64,000 bases of DNA from Mucilaginibacter sp. PPCGB 2223 (GTDB taxonomy: Bacteria > Bacteroidota > Bacteroidia > Sphingobacteriales > Sphingobacteriaceae), in assembly GCF_001705515.1 (NCBI RefSeq), contig NZ_MDJS01000002.1, positions 372,001 to 436,000 on the forward strand. Direction: 5' to 3'. Position numbers and translations under genes: made by a program. Within the stretch, counting starts at the first letter, position 1, and each line of letters opens with the position of its first letter. Shown one piece after another: positions 37,201 through 46,207 of the stretch. The notes below the pieces were generated by a model. It searched no databases and was not told the DNA's origin. It saw only the letters and a list, made by a program, of their open reading frames with translations.

Positions 37201-37386
37201 GATAAGAAATTTATCAGCAGACTGGGGCTGAGCGGTTTGAGGCTGTATTTTTCGGCCAATAATATCATTACATTTTCGCCTTATTCGGGCCCGAACCCTG
37301 AAAATGTGACAGCCTTAGGCTACGATGCTTCGGGAGGTTACCCCGTTTCACGGACATATAATGTGGGCCTTAACCTGGATCTTTAA
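34255..37386 (+). CDS. SusC-like TonB-dependent transporter (second of region B)
   Basis: The 1043-residue protein has a signal peptide (~1-23) and a CarboxypepD_reg-like domain (IKGSVIDRETNESLIGVTIS). The plug contains LLQGRVPGLNVQVNTGAPG, PLYVIDGIPVEADATADYG and IASIEVLKDVQATSLYGSRG. The barrel ends in NVGLNLDL. It lies in the same run as the first SusC, 29 bases after the DUF5007-like gene, giving two complete transporters in one transcriptional direction. Confidence 0.94.
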   Translation: MIRKVFLMMIPIVILCLPARLLAQVRSVVIKGSVIDRETNESLIGVTISLSGKKLQGLGATDSKGNFKVSVPEGSTLVFKYIGYAELKVTINPGKTELTVAMTQNASIMQDVVIRGYQARSREETTGSSFIVTGKEIQDIPVSNAEALLQGRVPGLNVQVNTGAPGYRGTVAIRGVSSIDVSGSGDQSYLTPTSPLYVIDGIPVEADATADYGYNSPGPGVSPLSLIPVEDIASIEVLKDVQATSLYGSRGAYGVILITTKRGNSAKPRLRYTSNYFVNTPPKLRTTLGGKAERDAKIQEIQAMGSYADYLRISGTPILADSLNAFYRNSTDWQGIYYGTTYNTTQNVSIDGGDNKFNYKANIGYYSESGIIQNTGFDRYSINMNVDYRPDDKLHIFFGVSGGLGKKNKGNGQGLFQTGVATNAAASSLLPGPSLFQETSGVLADLTVKDYNNSKNIRPNLQLGYQLFKGLNLSATASYDYSVNTEETYTPAAANNNYSGVYAYNDRGSNLYGRGGFSYTHSFGKGKHNINLNTFGEIYVKGFQAGYIRQKNTPNDQLQGPLGANSGSFGGGVLKSFHDEHTVSYASAFSYDFKKKYIIDLTYRLDASSLSGFDNPFAKNYSVATKWNFNKEHFFEKLKWLTFGDIRLSTGRNVKPSGNVYSLYGTYFPNGNYMGSSRVAIDYTTIPNSVLRPTTTTDVNLGLDLGFFDSKLELIFDTYYKRVTNLQRSISLATTTGFSSVLSNDAGVLDYGYELAVTARPLSNKSKVFWSITANGAINKDFLIQLPGNKNLIIVGGSTVLQVGRNTLSNYLLKTKGVYSTDQQVPVDPVTGLKLRSSTNSTAFFKAGDPIWQDVNGDYVIDNNDKQVTGNSQPVVTGGLSSVLTYKSFSINVNASYTFKRDIINGALSSRLTLVNNPFNTSAILPLSDLNYWKRPGDQAVYPNPFDYSRSAAINPFRADQTLFQESGSYFKINSVTLAYSFDKKFISRLGLSGLRLYFSANNIITFSPYSGPNPENVTALGYDASGGYPVSRTYNVGLNLDL

Positions 37387-37398
37387 CATTAGCGATTT

Positions 37399-38979
37399 AT
37401 GAAAAAGAGAATAGCTTGTTTAATAGCAATATTGAGTTTTACCTGCCAGTACAGTTGTAAAAAGTTCCTGAATGTAACACCGTTGGATAAACTGACCGGG
37501 GTAACCTTTTGGCAGTCGCAATCTGATATCGAGTCATTCGTGAGCGACCTGTATGCGCAGTTCAGAAATAAGTATACTTCTACCGCTTTTGTGGCCGCAA
37601 CCGGAGAATTGCGTTCAGGATATATACTCACGGCGACTTCTGCTAATAGCAATACGGGGGGAGAGATCAATATCAGGAAAGTCTATAATCAATTTGCAAT
37701 CAATAATTTACAACGAAATGCTGCGGGCGTGCTAGATGCGTCGCAGGTATGGAACACATTCAATTCTAACGCAAATTTCGGTACCAGCATCGGATATAAT
37801 TTTTCGAGTATCACTAAATGGTATGAGTTTTATTCGGTAATACAGGGCGCCAATATTATGTTCGACAGGGTAAATAAGGGCGTTCCGGGTGTCGATGCGC
37901 AAACTCAAAAGCGTTATCTGGCCGAAGCTGTTTTTATCCGTTGTCTCGCGTATTTCGTGATGGTCCGCATATATGGTGATGTGACCTATTACACCGCTCC
38001 TTACCAGCAAGCCCCGCTTCCCCGCGAAAATATGGTATCTGTGATCAATAAGTGCATCGCAGATCTGAAAGCGTATAAAGATAACCTTTACCTCGTCTAT
38101 CCCGACCCTACCTTTTTAGCCATCAGAGCTACACGGGGTGCGGCCGACGACTTGCTGATGAATATGGACATGTGGAATGCCGGTTTTGATAAAGCAAATC
38201 AGAACGCTTATTACCAGGATGCCGCCGGCCTTGGTGACGAGCTGATAAAAAGTAATGTTTATCAATTATTACCCATAGAAAATTTTGACCAGGTAATGCG
38301 GGGGAGAAGTACCGAAGGTATTTTTGAGTTTGACCAAAGTATCAACTATGAAGGCCAGCCAAATCCCCGGGCGTTTTTTGGAGAAATGATGTTGAGATAT
38401 CCTAATAAAGGGGTAGCCTCAGATAATAATTCCAGTCATGCCTATTTTCAGGCGGCTTATTTACAGCGTTTGTATCCGGCTGGCGTCGCAGATAAGAGGG
38501 CGACGCTATGGTTCGATAGTTATATGCTTAGTGAGAACGGGAATTTTCAGCTCCTTAAGTTTAAGGGTAATATAGTTTCAGGGGCCACCGGGATATTTGC
38601 CGTTCCGGAATGGGGACTCATCATCTTCAGGTATGCCGAAGCCATTTTACTTCGTGCAGAAGCTCTTGCGGATCTGGGCATAGACAGCGATGCAGCTGCC
38701 ATGCTCAATATGATTCGTCAACGTGCCGGCGCTCCTAATTATGCCGGAGCTGGCGGAAAAGACCTCAAAGACGCCATTTTTAATGAAAGATGTAAGGAAC
38801 TGATGGGTGAAGGGCATTTATATTTTGACCTGATCCGCACAGGCAGGATACTGGACCCCGCCTGGACTGCCGACCCTCTAACACAAGACCAATTTGACAG
38901 AGGGGGATGGACATGGCCGATCGATAATTCTGCCTTGTTAAATAACCCTTACATGAGACTTAACCAATACTGGCAATAA
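37399..38979 (+). CDS. SusD-like glycan-binding lipoprotein (second of region B)
   Basis: The 526-residue lipoprotein has lipobox Cys20. YLAEAVFIRCLAYFVMVRIY and GDVTYYT form the TPR-like N-terminal region, and FNERCKELMGEGHLYFDLIR is the conserved C-terminal segment. It partners the SusC ending 12 bases upstream. Confidence 0.93.
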   Translation: MKKRIACLIAILSFTCQYSCKKFLNVTPLDKLTGVTFWQSQSDIESFVSDLYAQFRNKYTSTAFVAATGELRSGYILTATSANSNTGGEINIRKVYNQFAINNLQRNAAGVLDASQVWNTFNSNANFGTSIGYNFSSITKWYEFYSVIQGANIMFDRVNKGVPGVDAQTQKRYLAEAVFIRCLAYFVMVRIYGDVTYYTAPYQQAPLPRENMVSVINKCIADLKAYKDNLYLVYPDPTFLAIRATRGAADDLLMNMDMWNAGFDKANQNAYYQDAAGLGDELIKSNVYQLLPIENFDQVMRGRSTEGIFEFDQSINYEGQPNPRAFFGEMMLRYPNKGVASDNNSSHAYFQAAYLQRLYPAGVADKRATLWFDSYMLSENGNFQLLKFKGNIVSGATGIFAVPEWGLIIFRYAEAILLRAEALADLGIDSDAAAMLNMIRQRAGAPNYAGAGGKDLKDAIFNERCKELMGEGHLYFDLIRTGRILDPAWTADPLTQDQFDRGGWTWPIDNSALLNNPYMRLNQYWQ

Positions 38980-38994
38980 TAAAAAGAGAAGAAC

Positions 38995-39705
38995 ATGACG
39001 CTATCAAAACTATACAATATCTCCAAATTAAGTATCGTCCTCGCGTTCTTAGTGCTTGTTTTTAGCTGTAATAAAGACAAATACTACGTAGACGGAGGCG
39101 TATCGGACCCGAATTACCCAGGTAATATGCTTCAATATTTGCAGGCGAAGACATTTTATTTTGACACGCTCGCTAAGGTCATCAAGATCGCGGGTTTGGA
39201 GCAAAATTTTCAGCAAGATGATATGACATTTTTTGCGCCAACTAATCATTCTATTAAAAGAATATTGATCAGTACCAACAAAATGCTTTATCAGGCCGGT
39301 AAAGATACTGTTTTGCGATTGGACGAGATCAGCCCGGAAATATGGCGCAAGTATCTGATGCGGTATATGTTTAAAGGTTCGAACCGGTTGAAGGACTATC
39401 CGCAGTTAGACGTTAGCCTTTTAAACCTTTATCCCGGCCAGGATTTTTACTCGTACAACAACACCATCCTGAACATAGGCGTCATTTATGATGATGTTAA
39501 CGGCATAAAATACGGTGGTTACAGGCACCTCGCGATCTCGTATATCCAAAATCTTAACAACCCTAACTATTACCCGACCTGGATCAGAAACGATATTGCC
39601 TCATCCGACATTAAACCGACAAACGGAGTGGTGCACACCCTGAATGATTATACTACGTTCGGCTTCAATAATGATTTTGTAACAGATGTTTTTGCTACCC
39701 GATAA
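38995..39705 (+). CDS. FAS1-domain lipoprotein
   Basis: The 236-residue lipoprotein has lipobox Cys25 and one fasciclin-like domain: NMLQYLQAKTFYFDTLAKVI, DDMTFFAPTNHSIKRI and the closing TNGVVHTLNDYTTFGF. It is the single-domain counterpart of the FAS1-CBM6 protein at 31923 and sits at the same place after a SusD, 15 bases downstream. The two halves of region B therefore look like a duplicated SusC-SusD-FAS1 module. Confidence 0.82.
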   Translation: MTLSKLYNISKLSIVLAFLVLVFSCNKDKYYVDGGVSDPNYPGNMLQYLQAKTFYFDTLAKVIKIAGLEQNFQQDDMTFFAPTNHSIKRILISTNKMLYQAGKDTVLRLDEISPEIWRKYLMRYMFKGSNRLKDYPQLDVSLLNLYPGQDFYSYNNTILNIGVIYDDVNGIKYGGYRHLAISYIQNLNNPNYYPTWIRNDIASSDIKPTNGVVHTLNDYTTFGFNNDFVTDVFATR

Positions 39706-39726
39706 AGTTAACACCAAACGCATATC

Positions 39727-41364
39727 ATGAATATCTCCAAAAAAAAATATAGACGGTCGACTCAGGGTCGGGATCGTTTTTACCATGTAATAATACTGGC
39801 ACTAACCATCCTGCTGGGTATGAATAGCTGCAAAAAGAATCAGGCTTTTGATAATCCGTACGCAGGGGGTAAACCTGCGCTTGGCATACAGCTGAGCTTG
39901 CTCACAGCGCCGAACCCTCAGCAAGGTGCCCCGGGTACTATTGTGACTTTTGCAGCTACGGGTCTTGTAGCTTATAAAGATCAATTATCTTTTTTATTCA
40001 ACGGAACAAAAGCAGAGGTCGTTAGCATAGACGATGCTTCGATAACAGTAAAAGTACCGGTAAATTCAAGCACCGGTATTACCACTTTGATTATTGGCGA
40101 CCAGGTTTTTTTCGGCCCGCGTTTCAAGGTGCTTGGAAAAATTAGTGTCGACCCTGCATTTGCGGTACTCAACGGTGCCAACGGTGCTGTGAATAATGCC
40201 TATCAAATGTCTGACGGGCGCTACTTATTGGTTGGAGCTTTTACGGATTACGACACAAAAGGCATCATTTCGCCGATACGCCGTATTGTACGCAGCTTTA
40301 AAGACGGGCCTTGCGATCTGTCATTTACATCCGGTGGCGCCGACGGGCCATTGAACAGTATTGTGGTTACGTCTACAAACATGTTTGTTGCGGGTAGCTT
40401 CGGAAGTTTCTTTTTCAATAACGGTAAATCGACGTTGACCAATATGAGCAACATTACGCGTCTTAATGTCAACGGATTTGCCGATTCTATACAGGTACCT
40501 GTTATCAACTCCACGAAGAAAAAGGGGGTCCCGGCTTTCTTTGGAGGAACTAGTGGATCTATTACTAAATTACTCAATTTTCAAAATAGGCTGATTGCGA
40601 TAGGTAATTTCCGGTACTATCTCAAACGCAGGTATGATCAGGTTTATACGAACAGGATACAGGTCGACACTATTCCGGCGTTTCAAGTGGTCGGATTTAA
40701 TTTTGATGGCTCCATCGACTCAACTTATCGGTTCGACCTATCGACGCACAGGGGCGGCCTCGGCGGTAACGGCTCGGTAACGGATGGTGTGTTACAACCG
40801 GACGGTAAGCTTATCCTGGTAGGAAATTTTGTGAAATTTGATAGTATCCCCGCTGTTCGCATCGTTCGTTTAAATACCAATGGTTCGATCGACCAAACGT
40901 TTAAAAGCGGTGCGGGTACTGACAGGGCAATCAACTCAATCAGTTATAGCCCCGTAACCAACAAGTTTTTGATTACAGGCGCGTTCACTACGTATGATGG
41001 GCAGGATGCCAAAGGTATCGCGATGTTAAATGCAGATGGCTCGCTCTACACCACCTTTGTTTCAAAAGGGTTTACCCCGCAGGGGCTGCCTACGTTTGCC
41101 AGGCAATTGTCAAACGGACTTATACTGGTTAACGGCGGTTTTACAACCTATAACAACGTACGGCGGGCCGGCTTAATGATCTTAACCCCGACTGGGGACC
41201 TGGCAACAGATTATAACTCCCTTGGTGATTTCACAGGGTCGATCAAAGACATCAGCGAATCAATAAATTCTTCCGGAAAGCTGACGGTTTTACTAATGGG
41301 CAGTTTTAGTCAGATAGACGGAGTTCCGGTCAACAATATTTCGAGAATAGTATTCGAGCCATAA
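39727..41364 (+). CDS. IPT/TIG plus delta-60-repeat lipoprotein (DUF5008-like)
   Basis: The 545-residue lipoprotein (Cys35) has a basic N-region. Residues ~55-135 form an IPT/TIG-type Ig domain (GAPGTIVTFAATGL, ITVKVPVNSSTGITTLIIGD). The remaining ~400 residues carry at least five repeats resembling delta-60/propeller repeats (VLQPDGKLILVGNFVKFD, RLNTNGSIDQTF, MLNADGSLYTTF). Its position in the SusC/D/FAS1 run matches proteins annotated as DUF5008. It is probably a surface beta-propeller for glycan binding; no catalytic residues are apparent. It starts 21 bases after the FAS1 gene. Confidence 0.75.
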   Translation: MNISKKKYRRSTQGRDRFYHVIILALTILLGMNSCKKNQAFDNPYAGGKPALGIQLSLLTAPNPQQGAPGTIVTFAATGLVAYKDQLSFLFNGTKAEVVSIDDASITVKVPVNSSTGITTLIIGDQVFFGPRFKVLGKISVDPAFAVLNGANGAVNNAYQMSDGRYLLVGAFTDYDTKGIISPIRRIVRSFKDGPCDLSFTSGGADGPLNSIVVTSTNMFVAGSFGSFFFNNGKSTLTNMSNITRLNVNGFADSIQVPVINSTKKKGVPAFFGGTSGSITKLLNFQNRLIAIGNFRYYLKRRYDQVYTNRIQVDTIPAFQVVGFNFDGSIDSTYRFDLSTHRGGLGGNGSVTDGVLQPDGKLILVGNFVKFDSIPAVRIVRLNTNGSIDQTFKSGAGTDRAINSISYSPVTNKFLITGAFTTYDGQDAKGIAMLNADGSLYTTFVSKGFTPQGLPTFARQLSNGLILVNGGFTTYNNVRRAGLMILTPTGDLATDYNSLGDFTGSIKDISESINSSGKLTVLLMGSFSQIDGVPVNNISRIVFEP

Positions 41365-41394
41365 ATCTGTCATTAAAGTAAATAAAAGTATTAT

Positions 41395-43125
41395 ATGAAA
41401 AATCAAAGAAACGTAGCCCTGTTTTTTCTGACACTGGTTGGGCTGGTGGCTGCATGCAGTAAACCATTTGACAGGATGTTGTCTAACGCGAGCTATTCAG
41501 ATACCACCAAGTCGGTAAGTAAAACGCCGAAGGTGCTTTACCTGATAGTTGACGGAGCCAGGGGATGGTCGGTACGCGATGCAGGCACTACCAATATCGC
41601 CGCTTTAACAAATAATGCTATTTATTCGTGGTATTCTGTCAGCGATAGTTTAGCCAATGACGGTAATGGGTGGGCCGACCTGCTCACCGGCGTGACCAAG
41701 GCGAAACACAAAGTTATCGACAACACTTTCAACGGTAATAATCTTAACCAATATCCTACCATTTTTAGACGAATAAGGGACCAAAAACCCGACACCAGGA
41801 TAGCCATGTTTGCCGCCTCGCCTATTTTCAATGCCAATTTTTCGGCTAATACTGATCAGAGCCAGCTGTTTGCCAACGACGCGGCAGTAGCAACAGGGAT
41901 CATTGGCGAACTTGGGAATGATGCGGCTTCATTGATCGTGGGTGAATTTAATGGCGTGAACGCGGCAGGCATGCAATATGGTTACGACAACTCCTTTCCG
42001 CAATATAAAAATGCAATTTTGCAATTTGATCAGTACCTCGGCCAGATCATGACGGCATTGAAAGCGAGAAAAACCTACGCCAAAGAAAACTGGCTCGTGG
42101 TCGTGACATCAAACCATGGCGGACCGGCGTCTATCCCGGCAGCTCAAAATGATGGCACCGTGTTCAGTTATACACCGGTAAGCACATTTACCATTATTTA
42201 TAATGCATCTTATCAGCCTAAACTCATCGATAAGCCCTTCACCGGGAATAAATATATAGGCAACTTCCTGCACTTATATTCGACAGCGAATAACGATGTA
42301 AATTCTGTATTTGCTAAAGTTAAAAACAATAATGCCATTTATAATTTGGGTGATACTTCTTCTTTTACCATCGAGTTTAAGGTGAAAAAGAGCATCAGGG
42401 CCGGAGTATATAGTTATAATTGGCCAATCATATTGTCAAAAAAGGATACATCGCTTACGGTACGTACCGGGCGAGGGTGGAGTCTCGCAATAGAGATCAA
42501 TACATGGCGCTTGCTTTTATATAATGCAAACAATGTGAGCTTTGCCATTAACGGTGGCAACCTTTTGGATGGCAACTGGCATAGCTGTGCGGTAGTAATA
42601 ACCAATAAGAATTTTAACAGAGTAGTGCGAATGTACCAGGATGGATTATTGGTTGGTTCAGAAACTGTTATACCGGCAACTATCGGTAACATAGACAATA
42701 GTGCACCACTTAGAATGGGGTACATTAAAACAGATAATACCAATACTTTCGATGGTTATTTAAGCGATATCCGGATATGGAAAGTTGCCGTGCCAGACGC
42801 GGTGATTGCACAATATGCCTGCAATACTACAATTGACAAAAGTCATCCGTATTGGAATTATATTATAGGTTACTGGCCTGGAAATGATGGAAGCGGGCTG
42901 GTAATTAAGGATTTAAGCCCTGCAAATAATAATTTTAATATTTCCGTCGGTACAACTACCACCCTGCAATGGAATAGCTTGAGCGATATTATTTGCCCGC
43001 CTTCTACAGCCTTTTTATCAACGTTGGTGCCCCGCAATGTCGACCTACCGAGGCAAATATTGAGCTGGTTCACGATTTCGCCTCCTGATAACTGGCTGCT
43101 GGATGGCCGGGTGTGGTTAAATTAA
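41395..43125 (+). CDS. Degenerate alkaline-phosphatase-superfamily/LamG/DUF4983-like lipoprotein
   Basis: The 576-residue lipoprotein has lipobox Cys21. Residues ~45-300 have the fold signature of type I phosphodiesterases and sulfatases (VLYLIVDGARG, ADLLTGVTKAKHKVI), but key positions are changed. The nucleophile loop, usually S/T-G-P-x-W, reads NDGNGW (88-93), and the metal motif SDHG reads SNHGG (~238). Residues ~310-450 form a LamG concanavalin-like domain (LDGNWHSCAVVIT, DGYLSDIRIWKVAV), and the tail resembles DUF4983. It is most likely a non-catalytic glycan-binding surface protein and the last gene of region B. Confidence 0.72.
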   Translation: MKNQRNVALFFLTLVGLVAACSKPFDRMLSNASYSDTTKSVSKTPKVLYLIVDGARGWSVRDAGTTNIAALTNNAIYSWYSVSDSLANDGNGWADLLTGVTKAKHKVIDNTFNGNNLNQYPTIFRRIRDQKPDTRIAMFAASPIFNANFSANTDQSQLFANDAAVATGIIGELGNDAASLIVGEFNGVNAAGMQYGYDNSFPQYKNAILQFDQYLGQIMTALKARKTYAKENWLVVVTSNHGGPASIPAAQNDGTVFSYTPVSTFTIIYNASYQPKLIDKPFTGNKYIGNFLHLYSTANNDVNSVFAKVKNNNAIYNLGDTSSFTIEFKVKKSIRAGVYSYNWPIILSKKDTSLTVRTGRGWSLAIEINTWRLLLYNANNVSFAINGGNLLDGNWHSCAVVITNKNFNRVVRMYQDGLLVGSETVIPATIGNIDNSAPLRMGYIKTDNTNTFDGYLSDIRIWKVAVPDAVIAQYACNTTIDKSHPYWNYIIGYWPGNDGSGLVIKDLSPANNNFNISVGTTTTLQWNSLSDIICPPSTAFLSTLVPRNVDLPRQILSWFTISPPDNWLLDGRVWLN

Positions 43126-43254
43126 TCGGTCATAGCGTTTTTTCGCCGCCATCAAAATACGGAACCGGCATCCTTCATTTTGTCATTGGAAGGCTGATTC
43201 CCAAAAACCGGGCCGGAGGTACTTTTAAACGTTGCCCGGTGCGATTGATTTGCG

Positions 43255-43299
43255 AACAAAGGGGAAATGTACATTGATATTTCCCCTTTGTTTTTTTCC
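43255..43299 (+). terminator. Strong terminator closing region B
   Basis: A perfect stem of at least 13 bp, ACAAAGGGGAAAT (43256-43268) with ATTTCCCCTTTGT (43279-43291), has a 10-base loop and is followed by a T-run. It ends the rightward run of region B. Confidence 0.9.
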
Positions 43300-43505
43300 T
43301 TTAATTGTATGTTAGTCTGCATGCCGGGGTCAAACGAAGTGTTTAATTAGGGGGCTGGCGCGTATTCCGTCAAAGCACAGGTTTTTAGGATACATCTAAA
43401 ACAACCTGTTTGCGCAGTTCAACCGTTTTTGCCCTTCTTATAGTGCGGTTCTTCGTTTAGGTACTGCCCAAAACACAGGCATTCGCTGACAATGGCCGGT
43501 TTCTC

Positions 43506-43673
43506 TTATCCGGGTAACCCGGCCTGCAGGTTACCCAGCCCGCTGGTGCCAGATATTACTTTCAGTAAATCCATCATCTCATAATTTTTCATGGTTATCG
43601 ACAGGTAATAATTAGGCGTAGAACCCGGCAGGTATTCCAATGTGTATTGCTCTCCTGTTGTGGCCTGAGAGGC
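43506..43673 (-). pseudogene. C-terminal coding remnant downstream of GH95
   Basis: A minus-strand frame opens directly after a TAG (43674-43676) and closes with TAA (43506-43508). It encodes 55 residues without a start, including EQYTLEYLPGSTPNYYLSIT and MDLLKVISGTSGLGNLQAG. Composition and codon pattern look like real protein. An adjacent frame (GGNTLQYQNSLRWPDL) also ends here. I do not recognise the family. It is probably the end of a deleted gene. Confidence 0.4.
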
Positions 43674-43747
43674 CTAAATTATTACAAATCAGGCCACCGC
43701 AGTGAATTCTGATACTGCAAGGTATTACCTCCCCGCAGGATGGTTTA

Positions 43748-46207
43748 TTACTTGCCGCCAGGTACGATCCGGTAACTTTTCCCCTTTTCTGTGTTAAAGA
43801 CGAGTACATAACCTTTACCGCTTGCCTTAGATATACCTGCACCATCAATTTTAACCGGCGTATTCACGCGTAGCCGGCAAACTCCTCCGGTTAAAGCGGT
43901 AATGGTGCCGCCTGTTAAGCGATTATTGTTCCATGCGATGCTGACTTCAAAGTTACCCCTCGCTTTCAGCCCTTTTACTATGCCGCTCTTCCAGGCATCG
44001 GGTAGCGCAGGCAGCAAGTAAATTTCCTGCCCCTGACTCTGCAACAGCATTTCCGCTATTCCGGCAGCAGCGCCAAAATTTCCATCGATCTGAAAGGGGG
44101 GATGCGCATCGAACATGTTGGCATAGGTACCGCCGCCCTTGGCATAATTGCCGCCTTCCTCGCCGGTCAGACGCAGCAGATCGCGGATCAACAGATGCGC
44201 ATGATTACCGTCCAGCAGCCGAGCCCAAAAATTGATCTTCCAGGCCTTGCTCCATCCGGTGCCCTCATCTCCTCTGATCTCCAACGTTTTTTTTGCCGCC
44301 TGTGCCAGGTCCGGTGTTGTTAGCGGTGAGATTTGCTCACCAGGATATAAGCCAAATAAATGAGAAACATGCCGGTGGTGCGGATCGGTTTCTCCAAAGT
44401 CCTTAAACCATTCGACGAGATTACCTTGTCTGCCGATTTGGAAGGGATACAGTTTCGGCAGCATTTCTGCAACAGAATCCCTCAGTTTGTCGTTTTGATG
44501 CAACAGGTCAGCGGCTTTCAAATAATGGGTGAACAGATCGCGGATGATGGACATGTCCATCGTGCTGGCCATCGCGATCGAGCCGCGTTTGCCGTTCTCA
44601 TCCTTGAAGGAGTTCTCCGGAGAGCCGGATGGCGCTGTTACCCAGTAGCCACTCTTGTCTTTGACCAGCCACCCCAGCGAAAAGACGACTGCCCCACGCA
44701 TCAGCGGATAGGCGCTGGTTTTAAGGAATTCTTTATTCTGGGTGAACAGGTAGTGATCCCACAAATGGCGGCAAAGCCAGTTTGCGCCCATAGCCCAGTT
44801 AGCCCACATCGGGTTGCCGGAGCCCTCACCAACCGGGTTTGAAAGTGCCCAGATATCACTGTTGTGATGCACAACCCAGCCATCGAGCCCGTAAAACTCC
44901 CTGGCGGTCCGATGTCCGGTTACCGCGAGTTCTCTCGTGAGGTCCAGCAGGGGTTGGTGCAATTCGGATAAGTTTGTTGTTTCCGCAGGCCAGTAATTCA
45001 TCTGCACGTTAATGTTTGTCGTAAAGTTGGAGCTCCAGGGCGCTCGCATCATGTTATTCCAAATTCCCTGCAGGTTAGCGGGTGTGCCCCCTTGTCGGGA
45101 ACTGGAAATCAACAGATAACGGCCATATTGAAAATACAGTGCTTCCAGCCCGGCATCTTCGTTTCCATTGGAATAAGCTGCCAGCCGCTGATCCGTCGGC
45201 AAGGTGGCGCCCTGGTCAGGCATACCACCGTATAACGTTAAGGACATCCTGTTGAAATATTGCTGATAATCCGCAATATGCCGCTTTAGTAATTCTTCAT
45301 AGCTTTTTGCCTGGGCGTTCCTTAGGTATTGTCCGGCCAGTTTCAGCTCGTCACGGCCTTCGGTTACGGGGCAGTGATCAAAGCCGTTGAAGCTTGTTGC
45401 TGCGGAAAGCAGAATGAGTACGTCCGTCGCATTGCTGATCGCTATACCTGAGGAATCGATCGTGCTTGTACCCCCGTTTTGTATGGCCCTGGTTAAAAGC
45501 ACATAGCGCATGCCTTTACAAGCCGTTGCCGAACTGTCGTAAACGACCGGATCTGGTTTTCGGATATAATTAGGCTCAACGTGCGCCGGCGCATTGCCGC
45601 TTAATACCAGTACGCTGTCGGATCTGACTGAGTTGCGGTAATGCAAGGCACTATGGGCACCGATCTTCATCGTTAACGCATGTGGTTTATCTGCGGTCAA
45701 ACGAATGACGATCACCTGGTCGGGTGCAGAGGAAAATATTTCGCGGGTAAAGTGTACACCGTTGGCTACGAACTGCGTTTTCGATACAGCGGTTGCGATA
45801 TCAAGATCACGGTAATATGCTGCGGGTTCTTCCCGAACGAGGTCTTGCTTGATCCGGAGATCGGCTAACGGCAGATAGCTCTCTGAGTATACACCCTGCA
45901 TCTTCTTGCTGAGCAGTTCGGCTTTTTGATAATCGCCTGCAAAAACGGCATTCCGCACTTCGGCCAGATATTTGGCCGCATCCGGATTAACTGATTTGCT
46001 TACCGGCCCTCCAGACCATAAAGTACTTTCGTTAAGCTGGATCAACTCATCTGCGGTTTTTCCGAAGATCATTCCGCCCAAACGGCCGTTTCCAACGGGC
46101 AGGGCCTGTGTCCAGAGTCTGGCCGGTTGCTTGTACCACAATTTCAGCGTTGACTGAGCCGCAACGGCGAAGGGCAGGCATAACATTAAAAATATAAGTT
46201 TTCTCAT
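43748..46207 (-). CDS. GH95 alpha-L-fucosidase
   Basis: The 819-residue protein has a signal peptide (1-17). The family N-terminus is LWYKQPARLWTQALPVGNGR with LGGMIFG and NESTLWSGGP. The (alpha/alpha)6 barrel contains NINVQMNYWPAETTNL, with the paired Asn residues that help activate the catalytic water in GH95, and GDEGTGWSKAWKINFWARLL. GH95 typically removes alpha-1,2-linked L-fucose (some members L-galactose), for example from xyloglucan side chains. It is last in the leftward region C run, 219 bases after the GH43 gene. Confidence 0.93.
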   Translation of the reverse strand: MRKLIFLMLCLPFAVAAQSTLKLWYKQPARLWTQALPVGNGRLGGMIFGKTADELIQLNESTLWSGGPVSKSVNPDAAKYLAEVRNAVFAGDYQKAELLSKKMQGVYSESYLPLADLRIKQDLVREEPAAYYRDLDIATAVSKTQFVANGVHFTREIFSSAPDQVIVIRLTADKPHALTMKIGAHSALHYRNSVRSDSVLVLSGNAPAHVEPNYIRKPDPVVYDSSATACKGMRYVLLTRAIQNGGTSTIDSSGIAISNATDVLILLSAATSFNGFDHCPVTEGRDELKLAGQYLRNAQAKSYEELLKRHIADYQQYFNRMSLTLYGGMPDQGATLPTDQRLAAYSNGNEDAGLEALYFQYGRYLLISSSRQGGTPANLQGIWNNMMRAPWSSNFTTNINVQMNYWPAETTNLSELHQPLLDLTRELAVTGHRTAREFYGLDGWVVHHNSDIWALSNPVGEGSGNPMWANWAMGANWLCRHLWDHYLFTQNKEFLKTSAYPLMRGAVVFSLGWLVKDKSGYWVTAPSGSPENSFKDENGKRGSIAMASTMDMSIIRDLFTHYLKAADLLHQNDKLRDSVAEMLPKLYPFQIGRQGNLVEWFKDFGETDPHHRHVSHLFGLYPGEQISPLTTPDLAQAAKKTLEIRGDEGTGWSKAWKINFWARLLDGNHAHLLIRDLLRLTGEEGGNYAKGGGTYANMFDAHPPFQIDGNFGAAAGIAEMLLQSQGQEIYLLPALPDAWKSGIVKGLKARGNFEVSIAWNNNRLTGGTITALTGGVCRLRVNTPVKIDGAGISKASGKGYVLVFNTEKGKSYRIVPGGK

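Noticed and set aside
44360..44842. 160-codon plus-strand frame inside GH95
   Set aside because: Antisense to the conserved GH95 barrel.
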